From positions 1 to 36,128 of the forward strand of contig CASWVG010000027.1 of the NCBI GenBank assembly GCA_949472775.1: a stretch of 36,128 nt of DNA, in the 5' to 3' direction. Source of the DNA: an uncultured Lachnospiraceae bacterium. Its GTDB lineage: Bacteria; Bacillota; Clostridia; Lachnospirales; Lachnospiraceae. The notes under the pieces were generated by a model, which ran no database searches, was not told the origin of the DNA, and worked only from the letters and a program-made list of their open reading frames with translations. A program made the translations under genes and the position numbers. This document shows positions 1-7,189 of the stretch, piece after piece. Position 1 is the stretch's first letter, and each line of letters starts with the position of its first letter.

Positions 1-1176
1 CGCGCCGCCGATCACATGGCGGTATACCCCCTTATTGCAGACCAGATAAACGCCCTCTTCCTCCGCCGGAAAAATACTGTAGGTGGATTCAGCGACATTC
101 TTGTTGACCGCACAGTTTTTATTCACAAAATCCGTGATCACATCATCCTCAATCCGCTCCGCCGTGTCAAGCGCATACAGGATAACGCCGTCCCGCTCGC
201 TCTTAACCGCCATATAATTGTCCCAGACACAGAACATGTCCGGTATGATGTCCGCCGCCAGAAACAGCTTCGCCGCCCCTGTCTCCTGATCGATCTCATA
301 AATCTTCGGCTCCATTGACGCCACAAAAAGCCTGCTGCCATCCTCCGAAAAACAGAGGCTGGCTGCAATCTCATACTCACCTGTGGGCGCGTCAAACCAC
401 TTTACCTCACCCTGCGCAGTAATCAGGCAGATCTTGTTTTCGATTCCCCCTGTCATGCCCTCCGCTGACTTTTCGTCCGCTTCGTCCGACGATTCTTCAT
501 CCGTCTTCGACTCTTCACCGTCCGCATTCTCATCCGCAAACTTTTCAGCCGCTTCTGACACTCCCTCAGATGTCAGCTCTTCGCTATCCGCATTCTCCAC
601 TGTGGACTTTTCAGCCGCGTCCGGCTCCTCGCCGTCCACAGCCTTCTCATCCTCTTCCACACCATTGCCAGCCTCAGTTTCCGCTCCGTCCGAGGACTCC
701 TCTCCATCCGCGGTCTCGTCCGCCGCTTCCGGCTCCTCTTCCTCCGTCCCTGCCAGCATTCCAAAACCCCTGCAGAGCATCGCCACGCTTCCGTCGGGAG
801 CCGCCTTCATGCCATACACATAATAATCCATGGCAAGATCATTCCAACCCGGCAGCATATCCGGCTTCCATGTGTCGCCGCCATCCTCAGAGACGAAACG
901 CCCCTCCGCGCCGTTTTCCAGAAGGACAAGCCTCCCGTCGGAGAGCTCTTTCAGATCCATAACTTCCCCGGTATCCACATCCATCATGGTCTCCACGTAC
1001 CGCCCCATGGCGACGGCGTCGCCGGACAGTTCATCCGTCTTTGTCGCCGTGCCGCCTGTTCCGTCGTCCCCGCCTTTGCCGCCGCACCCTGCGAGGGACA
1101 AAGCCATCACCCCCGCCAGCCACAAAGCCGCCGCACGTCTTATGCCATTGTGTTGTCTCATCCCGTTCACCTGCAT
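1..1176 (-). CDS. Propeller/solute-binding lipoprotein, paralogue of the next gene upstream (3' end cut by window)
   Basis: Only the first 392 codons are in the window; the frame runs open through base 1. The start chosen is ATG at 1176, with GGAGG 9 bases upstream; an in-frame ATG at 1182 is too close to that site. A signal peptide ends in a lipobox (LAGC, Cys31), so the product is probably an exported lipoprotein. After it come an AMGRYVET segment and an Asp-box-like SEDGGDTW, both matched in the 1366-3828 product, so the two are tandem paralogues. The visible part corresponds to the beta-propeller half; a solute-binding half should follow outside the window. Odd feature: residues about 145-239 are an extremely Glu/Asp/Ser-rich insert that the paralogue lacks at the same place. 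Ligand unknown. It lies 190 bp downstream of the paralogue on the same strand and is probably co-transcribed. Confidence 0.8.
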   Translation of the reverse strand, partial: MQVNGMRQHNGIRRAAALWLAGVMALSLAGCGGKGGDDGTGGTATKTDELSGDAVAMGRYVETMMDVDTGEVMDLKELSDGRLVLLENGAEGRFVSEDGGDTWKPDMLPGWNDLAMDYYVYGMKAAPDGSVAMLCRGFGMLAGTEEEEPEAADETADGEESSDGAETEAGNGVEEDEKAVDGEEPDAAEKSTVENADSEELTSEGVSEAAEKFADENADGEESKTDEESSDEADEKSAEGMTGGIENKICLITAQGEVKWFDAPTGEYEIAASLCFSEDGSRLFVASMEPKIYEIDQETGAAKLFLAADIIPDMFCVWDNYMAVKSERDGVILYALDTAERIEDDVITDFVNKNCAVNKNVAESTYSIFPAEEEGVYLVCNKGVYRHVIGGA

Positions 1177-1310
1177 CCCCATTTTCCTCCAAACTTTTTC
1201 ATTCCATTCCGCCGCGTTATATCCCTGCATTTATATAGTAGATTTCACAAATTACTCCCGGGCCGGACAAGCGAGAGCTATTTGTGCACTCTCCCTTGCA
1301 GAACTTTCGT

Positions 1311-1342
1311 ACGTCCCGGCGTCCTGCCCTGCAGCGGGACGT
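1311..1342. repeat. Inverted repeat between the two paralogous lipoprotein genes
   Basis: ACGTCCCG at 1311-1318 pairs with CGGGACGT at 1335-1342, a perfect 8-bp stem around a 16-base loop, 24 bases past the stop codon of the upstream gene. There is no T-run on either side, so it is not a classical terminator. It may stabilise or process the mRNA between the two genes. Confidence 0.45.
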
Positions 1343-1365
1343 CTTTGGAAATTCTTTTCACACTG

Positions 1366-3828
1366 TTATTCCGCCATATACAGCTCCACCCTCGCCTTAA
1401 TCTTCTGCACCGCCTCATCCAACGACGTCTGCCCTTTCAGATACTGCGCGCCGATCTCGATCACAGCGTTCTCCACCACGGTATCCGCCACATAAGGCGT
1501 CTTCACCTGACTGCACAGCGCATAAAGCTTCTGAAACTCCTCCTGTGTCGGCATATAGATATCCATATGGAACTCCCTGCCATCAGCGTAACTGCCGCCC
1601 ACCGAGCTGCTCGGCTCGCCGTACTCTTTGTCCGTCCCGCCGTTCTTAAAAATTTTCCACTGGTTGCTGAGCTGCTCCTTCAGCGCGGTCTGGTTTACCA
1701 TGAGGCCGTCATAGAGAAGGCCCTGCACCTGCGTGCCCATAATGATGTCAAAGAACCGCTCCGCGTCCTCCTGATGGGTGGAAGATGCAGAAATTCCTAC
1801 CAGAACCGACGGTTCAAAGGCACCTTCACTCATGCCATCAAAGAACTTCATGTCCACATCCTCAAATCCCTCGCAGTATTTTAAGGATAATCCACTCTGA
1901 TAACTGTAGACATTTTTAAGCATACCAAAGCTGAGTTCCATACCCTGGATCATAAAATCGTCATAGTCAAGACCCACGCCGTTGAAATGCTCATACGCGT
2001 ATTTCTCTTCCTTATAATAATCCTTCTGCCATCCGTAAGACTCCCTGACATCATCCGGGATACCCTCCAGAGCAGTCTTGGAAATCTGATTCATCGTAGA
2101 CAAATATTTAGAAAGCGCCTCCCCGTCGATGCCGTCCGCTTCTTCAATAAAAGCCGGAGCCGCCACGGGAAGAAGCCAGCGCACCGTCGCCTCCTCGGAG
2201 AAGAACCGGCAGATTTCCGCCTCCGGCTTCTTTGCCTTGATCTTCTCCACGGTATCCGCCAGAGACGCAAGATCCGTAATACCCGCAAGATCGTCCTGCC
2301 TGCCGATCACCATGGGAATCTGGAAAGAAACCGGTATCATGTACACGCTTCCCTCGTGGTTGAACGCCTCCACAATATTGGGAAGAAGAACCGCGTCCCC
2401 GGACAGACTGTCGATGTGGGGCTTTAAATCTTTTAAAATCCCCTTCTCCTCATAAGATTTCACGGGAAGTCCGTCCATAATGATCACGTCCGGCCCCTTG
2501 CCTGCCATCAGCTCCGTATTTAACTTCTTGATTGCGTCCTCCGCTGCCTTGGCGTCCGTGCCGCTCACGCCCACTTCATATCTCACGAAAGTATCCGGGT
2601 TTTCCGTCTGGAACTGGGCGATGGCCTGCCGTACGGCGTCCTGCTCTTCCAGAGAGTACACCGAGATCATATTCTCCGGCACTGTCGGCACACTGGCGTC
2701 ATACTTGTAAAGCACCACCGTTCCGCCGGAAAACAGCGCCGCAAACTCATTTTCCCCGTATGCGGTGACGCCGATCATGTTCATGGAAGGATTGCTGAAA
2801 CTGGTGAGCGCGCCGTCTATGATCTGTTCCATCACGCTGCCGCCGATCACATGACGGTACATTCCACCCTTGCCCGCCAGATAGAGCACATCGTCCTCTC
2901 CCGGCGTTATATACACCGAGTAGCTGTCGTTGGCATAATACGCATCCTTGTAATTTTCCTCCATAAAATCATTAAGGACGCTGTCCTCCACCCACTTTTC
3001 TTCCTTTCTGTCGTAGATGGAAATGCCGTCTCTGGAAGTGAGGAAAAACATGTTGTCCCCCTGACATTTCACCAGATCCGGGCGCCACTCCATGGTCACC
3101 TCCTTCGTCAGCGTCCCGCTCTCCACATCCACCCGGTAAATCATACCGCCGCCCACCGTTGTGGCAAAAAGCTCTCCCTCCGGGGAATAAAAAATGCCGT
3201 AAACATAGCTTTCATTCTCCTGTACAGGCAGCGAGTCCACCTTCGTAACCGTGCCGTCCGGCGCAGCCACATGAAGCCATGGATTAAATTGTTCCGTCTT
3301 TTCGTATTCTGCGTTGTCCGAGGAGAGCACCGCCACTGTCCCGTCCGGCGCAGCCGCCATACTGAAAATATAGTTGTTCTCCACGAATGTCTTCATATTG
3401 TCAATGCCGGGAATCGGAACCGCCTCCCAGCTTGCGCCGCCGTCAGAGGAGATCAGCTGTCCCGCCGTCTCGTCCAGAATAACCAGATGTTCGTCCGCAA
3501 GCGCCGTAATGCTGTAAGAGCGGGAGGTACTTTCCGAAATATCCACCACCGTCTCCACATACCGGCCCATAGCCGTCGGCTCATTGTCCAAATTCCCTTC
3601 GCTGTTCCCCTGCTCCCCCTTCTGTCCATCCTTCTTTGCTCCCGTTTCGTCCCCAGACGACGCCCCCGTCTCGTCCGCATCTGCCGCCGGTCTGCCGCCA
3701 CAGCCCGCAAACGTCCCCGCTATCATTACGAGCGCGAGGCAGACCGCAAACAGTCTTTTTCTTTTTCCATTTCCATATTTATTTTTTCCTTTTAAGTTCT
3801 TATCGCTGTCTATCCCTAAATGCATCAT
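1366..3828 (-). CDS. Lipoprotein with N-terminal beta-propeller and C-terminal extracellular solute-binding domain
   Basis: 820 aa. The signal peptide carries a lipobox (FAGC, Cys43), so the protein is probably anchored outside the membrane. A Gly/Asp/Glu linker follows. Residues about 85-380 look like repeated beta-propeller blades, with an Asp-box (SSDGGASW, 127-134) and repeated AAPDGTV segments. Residues about 385-815 resemble the ABC sugar-type solute-binding family (SBP_bac_1), including the GKGPDVIIMDG strand. No ABC permease or ATPase is nearby, so it may be a sensor or binding protein rather than a transporter part; that is inference. Start: ATG at 3828 with GGAAG 9 bases upstream. 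A candidate response-regulator promoter lies at 3956-3989, giving a 5' leader of about 120 bases. The downstream gene is a paralogue. Confidence 0.8.
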   Translation of the reverse strand: MMHLGIDSDKNLKGKNKYGNGKRKRLFAVCLALVMIAGTFAGCGGRPAADADETGASSGDETGAKKDGQKGEQGNSEGNLDNEPTAMGRYVETVVDISESTSRSYSITALADEHLVILDETAGQLISSDGGASWEAVPIPGIDNMKTFVENNYIFSMAAAPDGTVAVLSSDNAEYEKTEQFNPWLHVAAPDGTVTKVDSLPVQENESYVYGIFYSPEGELFATTVGGGMIYRVDVESGTLTKEVTMEWRPDLVKCQGDNMFFLTSRDGISIYDRKEEKWVEDSVLNDFMEENYKDAYYANDSYSVYITPGEDDVLYLAGKGGMYRHVIGGSVMEQIIDGALTSFSNPSMNMIGVTAYGENEFAALFSGGTVVLYKYDASVPTVPENMISVYSLEEQDAVRQAIAQFQTENPDTFVRYEVGVSGTDAKAAEDAIKKLNTELMAGKGPDVIIMDGLPVKSYEEKGILKDLKPHIDSLSGDAVLLPNIVEAFNHEGSVYMIPVSFQIPMVIGRQDDLAGITDLASLADTVEKIKAKKPEAEICRFFSEEATVRWLLPVAAPAFIEEADGIDGEALSKYLSTMNQISKTALEGIPDDVRESYGWQKDYYKEEKYAYEHFNGVGLDYDDFMIQGMELSFGMLKNVYSYQSGLSLKYCEGFEDVDMKFFDGMSEGAFEPSVLVGISASSTHQEDAERFFDIIMGTQVQGLLYDGLMVNQTALKEQLSNQWKIFKNGGTDKEYGEPSSSVGGSYADGREFHMDIYMPTQEEFQKLYALCSQVKTPYVADTVVENAVIEIGAQYLKGQTSLDEAVQKIKARVELYMAE

Positions 3829-3955
3829 GCTTCTACACTTCCTTTCTCTGTTTAAATCGCCGATTGCCTATGTTATGTAAACTAATTTCTCACTTATACA
3901 GGACTGCCTTTCCGCTCCACACTTCATATCAATTACACAAATATTCACTCTCCTT

Positions 3956-3989
3956 ATCATACTAAAGTTTTCTCTAAAGAATCTCTAAA
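3956..3989 (-). promoter_or_regulatory. Candidate response-regulator box plus -10 for the 3828 lipoprotein gene
   Basis: Read on the minus strand: TTTAGAGA (3989-3982), 3 bp, TTTAGAGA (3978-3971), 9 bp, TATGAT (3961-3956). The half-sites repeat every 11 bp, as known for OmpR/PhoB-family operators. No good -35 hexamer is present, which fits an activator-dependent promoter. The same arrangement occurs at 4839-4872 and 12787-12820. Confidence 0.65.
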
Positions 3990-4055
3990 AGTCTTTAAAT
4001 CTTTCTGAAGCTGCCTTCATAAAATATTAACTATTTTTTTTACGCTTCCCTGCAT

Positions 4056-4745
4056 CTAAACATATACTTCTATTATCACCCGCGCCGCCACAAAGGTCTC
4101 GCCGTCAAAATACCCCTCCAGCTCCACGCCCATCCCTTCTTCCAGATCAGAAACTGCTGCATCCTGCATATCAATCCCGGCGCCGCCTCCCCGAATCGTC
4201 CAATGCTCCACCTCCGTATCCTCCGTGAATCTGACCGGGATTTTCTTTGCATCCTCCACCTCCAGCAGGGTAACCATGCCGTCCTCATCTACCAGTGTTG
4301 TCTGCGCCAGCGTCATGCCGCTTTCTAGTGGCTCCTGCACCTTCCCGCCAAGATGCTCTGTCCCCTGCGGTAGCATAACTGCCTGCCCTTCTTCCGGCTC
4401 TCTTGCCGCCTCGCTTCCGCTTTCTGGCGGCTCCTCCTTCTCCTTTCCCTGTGCCGGAACTGGTTCCTCTCTTGCCCACTCGCCTTCCTGTGTTTCCGGT
4501 ACATCCGAGCCGTTTTCCCCTTCCCGCTCATCCTCTGTTCCGTCGTCCGTGCTCTCCTGTCTCGCCGTGTCATTCTCTACCCCCGCCAAGACATTTTCCC
4601 GCGGATTTTCCTGCGCGCCCTCCTTTCCTGCACATCCTGTCATCCCCAGAATCACCGCCAGACTAATCGCCGCCGCCATCCGCTTTTCTCTCGTTCGTCG
4701 CAAAAACTCTCCTGTTGTGTCATAGTTTTTCTCTTTCGTTCTCAT
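4056..4745 (-). CDS. Small acidic lipoprotein with C-terminal beta domain
   Basis: 229 aa. A basic N-terminus and hydrophobic segment end in a lipobox (GMTGC, Cys38), so it is probably a surface lipoprotein. Residues about 45-130 are a Glu/Gly/Ser/Pro-rich disordered linker. The last 85 residues form a compact beta-rich domain ending in a VELEGYFDGETFVAARVI stretch, reminiscent of DUF5666-like small barrels; this resemblance is by eye and not certain. Start: ATG at 4745 with AAAGGA 9 bases upstream. It is monocistronic between AT-rich spacers and has its own candidate regulator-controlled promoter at 4839-4872, of the same type as the neighbouring lipoprotein gene. Function unknown; an envelope or sensor accessory role is suggested only by the shared operator. 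Confidence 0.75.
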   Translation of the reverse strand: MRTKEKNYDTTGEFLRRTREKRMAAAISLAVILGMTGCAGKEGAQENPRENVLAGVENDTARQESTDDGTEDEREGENGSDVPETQEGEWAREEPVPAQGKEKEEPPESGSEAAREPEEGQAVMLPQGTEHLGGKVQEPLESGMTLAQTTLVDEDGMVTLLEVEDAKKIPVRFTEDTEVEHWTIRGGGAGIDMQDAAVSDLEEGMGVELEGYFDGETFVAARVIIEVYV

Positions 4746-4838
4746 GCGCTATCATCCTTTCTATAACGTGTCGCTTTCAGTAATTGCCATACGCATCTCA
4801 ATGCTGCGCAATTATTTAAACGCGATTTACATTTCCAA

Positions 4839-4872
4839 ATCTTAGCAGACGTTCCTCTAAAGTATCTCTAAA
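4839..4872 (-). promoter_or_regulatory. Candidate response-regulator box plus -10 for the 4745 lipoprotein gene
   Basis: On the minus strand: TTTAGAGA (4872-4865), 3 bp, TTTAGAGG (4861-4854), 9 bp, TAAGAT (4844-4839). Period and spacing are identical to the sites at 3956-3989 and 12787-12820. The transcript would have a leader of about 90 bases. Confidence 0.65.
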
Positions 4873-4900
4873 ATTTCTTAAGGTTTTCTTTACCTTGGGC

Positions 4901-4945
4901 GCAAAAATAGGTCTGCAAAATGTGAACGTTCACACTTTGCAGACC
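4901..4945 (-). terminator. Terminator of the chemoreceptor gene, with a cre-like core
   Basis: Bases 4910-4945 are two 18-bp arms with no loop and one mismatch (GGTCTGCAAA... / ...TTTGCAGACC). On the minus strand they are followed by TATTTTTG, giving a Rho-independent terminator about 60 bases after the 5004 stop codon. The centre, TGTGAACGTTCACA (4921-4934), is a perfect 14-bp palindrome that fits the CcpA cre consensus TGWNANCGNTNWCA, so an added operator role is possible. Confidence 0.75.
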
Positions 4946-5003
4946 CTTGTTTGTACTCCTCTATTCTCAATTTTTAAATTTTTTCAAATTCCGGGAATCT
5001 CCG

Positions 5004-7004
5004 TCACACCTTAAAGGACGCCACTGTCTCCTTCAACTCCTCGCTCAAACCCGACAGCTCTTTCATCTGGGTGAGCACCGCCTTGGAACTTTCATTGGAA
5101 GTCACGGCGGATTCCTCCATCCTTGTCATAAATCCGGCAATCTCACCTACCAGCCCGTCAATCGCCGCGAGAGAATCGCTGATGCCCGCCATATTCGCAC
5201 GCATCTCCTGGGAAGACGCGCCAAGCTCGCCGGAGATACCGCTGTAAAAAGCCGCGTCCTTCTCATACATGCCTGCAAGTTCTGTCATTCCCTGATAGTC
5301 TTTCATCACCTTCTCATTCATAAAGGTCAACAGCTTTTCCGCACTGTCTGTAAGGAATGCCACGCTGTGCACCACGTCTTCCGTCACCCTGCGGATCTGG
5401 TCCACCGCATTCCGGGAGTGATCGGCAAGCTCTCTGATCTCGTTTGCCACCACTGCAAAGCCGCGTCCCGCTTCCCCGGCTCTCGACGCCTCTATGGACG
5501 CGTTCAGCGCCAGAAGATTTGTCTGGGAGCTGATCGTGAGAATTTCCTCCGTCAGCGTGTCGATCTCCTTCACTTTCTGGCTCTCCTTTATGGCGTCGCC
5601 CAGTTCTTCCATGGTGGAACTGCACAGCGCCACCGCTTCATCCGCCGATTTTCTCGACTCTTCATGCTGTCTGCCCGCGCGCTCCATGATTTCGCCGGAC
5701 TGATCCGCCGCTTCCCCAGCCTTCTTTGCCACGTTTTCAACTGCCCTGCCAAGCTCTTCCCCGGTATTCTTGATCTGCTCTGCCAGCGACTTCGCCTCTG
5801 CCGTCTGCTGCATCACCTGCCCCGCCGTCTCCGCAATAAAGGAAATATCACCGCCAAGCACATGCATCTTCGCGGAAGTTCCCTCTGCGATATCGTTGAT
5901 AGACGCCGCCTCTTCCTTTGTATTTAAAATGATGCTCCGTATCTGCTGTCTGACCTCCACCGTCGCCGTCTGAATCTGTTCCATCTCATTCTTATACTGC
6001 GCGGGAATGCCCTGTTCCATCACCGGATTCTCCGAAAAATCGCCGGAGGCAAACTGCTTCAGCATCTGCACGGGCGCAAGCGTCCTGCCGATCAGGCCCG
6101 CCATAATTACCGCCACCAGCACAATAATCACAAGCGCCGTCACCACAGCCACAAGCACCATCGCCACAAGTGAACTCCACACATGGGCAGTGGGGCATAC
6201 CACACCCAGCTTCCAGTTGCTGCCCGAAATCTGGGACGCCGCGAAATAGCACGCCGTGCCGTCGTAATCTTCTGTCTTTATAATGGTTCTCTCATTTTTC
6301 TCAATCAATCTCCCTAGGTCCGGCATCCTGTCCACAACTACTACCGCCGAATCCTCAGAAGGTTCAAATTCCTTGTTTCTGTGCGCTACATACTGTCCAC
6401 TGCTGTCTGCAAGGAAACCGTAAACGCCATCCGCATAGTTGATACTGCCCGTCAAATCAGTCACCGTGCCCAAAGTTACATCCAGACCAATGACTGCTCC
6501 TAACACCCCGTCTATGTATACCGGAGACGCGATGGTCGTACACATCTGCCCCGTAATCACATCCCAGTAGGGGTCTGTCACAATGGTGTCCCCTGCCGCG
6601 TCCGCCTGCTGGTACCAGCCACGCTGCACGGGATCGTAACCTTCCGGTATCGCCGCTTCCCTGTTGGACTGGATAAACCGGCTGTCGTTCGTGCCGCAGT
6701 ACAGATTCAGAAGTTCGTCTCTGCCCTGCGCGTGCACATCCACCACCGACTGCAAAAGCGCAGTGTCCAGACTGCCCGCCGCCTCGACACTGTCCGCCGT
6801 TCCCTTCGCCAGCATGATCTCGTTCTCAATCCAGGTATTGATCTCCTCCGCGTACTTATCCGCGTAGAGCTGTAGAATGTCTTTCTGCTCCGCCATCATA
6901 CGCTGTCCCGCAATCAAAACGATCCCCAGAGTGGTAAGCAGGATACTCGCCGCAACCATGCAGATCACGCTGATTGTCAATCTGCCCTTCATTGTCCTTT
7001 TCAA
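5004..7004 (-). CDS. Methyl-accepting chemotaxis protein with amino-acid-type dCache sensor
   Basis: 666 aa. TM1 is at about 8-32, an extracellular dCache_1 domain at 35-270, TM2 at 276-303, a HAMP-like linker at about 304-350, then a long cytoplasmic coiled coil. The conserved signalling tip is at about 480-535 ([20 protein letters not shown]). Residues Y123, R128, W130, Y131, Y146, D148 and D175 match, with identical spacing, the published amino-acid-binding dCache motif as I recall it for PctA (Y121, R126, W128, Y129, Y144, D146, D173). It should therefore sense an amino acid or related amine and signal to CheA/CheW. Start: TTG at 7004 is preferred because GAGAGGTG lies 8 bases upstream; the in-frame ATG at 6992 has only a badly spaced AGGA. 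No che genes are nearby. It follows two hybrid kinase genes on the same strand but is separated by 185 bp with its own operator-like repeats. Confidence 0.93.
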   Translation of the reverse strand: MKRTMKGRLTISVICMVAASILLTTLGIVLIAGQRMMAEQKDILQLYADKYAEEINTWIENEIMLAKGTADSVEAAGSLDTALLQSVVDVHAQGRDELLNLYCGTNDSRFIQSNREAAIPEGYDPVQRGWYQQADAAGDTIVTDPYWDVITGQMCTTIASPVYIDGVLGAVIGLDVTLGTVTDLTGSINYADGVYGFLADSSGQYVAHRNKEFEPSEDSAVVVVDRMPDLGRLIEKNERTIIKTEDYDGTACYFAASQISGSNWKLGVVCPTAHVWSSLVAMVLVAVVTALVIIVLVAVIMAGLIGRTLAPVQMLKQFASGDFSENPVMEQGIPAQYKNEMEQIQTATVEVRQQIRSIILNTKEEAASINDIAEGTSAKMHVLGGDISFIAETAGQVMQQTAEAKSLAEQIKNTGEELGRAVENVAKKAGEAADQSGEIMERAGRQHEESRKSADEAVALCSSTMEELGDAIKESQKVKEIDTLTEEILTISSQTNLLALNASIEASRAGEAGRGFAVVANEIRELADHSRNAVDQIRRVTEDVVHSVAFLTDSAEKLLTFMNEKVMKDYQGMTELAGMYEKDAAFYSGISGELGASSQEMRANMAGISDSLAAIDGLVGEIAGFMTRMEESAVTSNESSKAVLTQMKELSGLSEELKETVASFKV

Positions 7005-7042
7005 TCTTTATGCACCTCTCTTCGGTCAATTTTCACATGACC

Positions 7043-7071
7043 ATTCTACAACAAAATTTTTCTCTTTTGCA
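7043..7071 (-). promoter_or_regulatory. Weak candidate promoter of the chemoreceptor gene
   Basis: On the minus strand, TGCAAA (7071-7066), 17 bp, TAGAAT (7048-7043), about 40 bases before the start codon. The -35 is poor. The direct repeats at 7078-7112 lie just upstream, where an activator would be expected. Confidence 0.35.
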
Positions 7072-7077
7072 TTTGAT

Positions 7078-7112
7078 GGTACAGATTGCATGTTTTTCGG
7101 TATAGATTGCAT
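7078..7112. repeat. Two 14-bp direct repeats, 21-bp period (operator candidate)
   Basis: GGTACAGATTGCAT (7078-7091) and GGTATAGATTGCAT (7099-7112) differ at one base and are exactly 21 bp, about two helical turns, apart. A third GATTGCA core is at 7134-7140. They sit directly upstream of the candidate chemoreceptor promoter and look like a binding site for a regulator. Confidence 0.6.
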
Positions 7113-7132
7113 GGTTGTATTTTATTTTGGGT

Positions 7133-7165
7133 CGATTGCAAGCCGGGATTCCCGTTTTGCAATCG
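7133..7165. repeat. 33-bp palindrome between hybrid kinase and chemoreceptor genes
   Basis: CGATTGCAA at the left pairs with TTGCAATCG at the right, and CGGGA with TCCCG in the middle, around a single central base. It lies 25 bp past the stop of the 7190 gene. There is no T-run on the minus side (the downstream bases are A-rich), so it is an imperfect terminator at best. Its GATTGCA arms are shared with the neighbouring direct repeats. Confidence 0.5.
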
Positions 7166-7189
7166 GCTTTCACTTATGAAAGCAAGGTT

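Noticed and set aside
2851..3795. Long plus-strand open frame (314 codons) opposite the lipoprotein gene
   Set aside because: It is antisense to a well-supported gene, has no ribosome site, and its product is a His/Arg-rich translation with no domain. Similar antisense frames at 4947-5927, 10557-11651, 11895-12791 and 25834-26766 were left out for the same reason.
3880..3950. Possible upstream peptide in the leader of the 3828 lipoprotein gene
   Set aside because: A short frame of about 19 codons exists, but no start codon has a properly spaced ribosome site.
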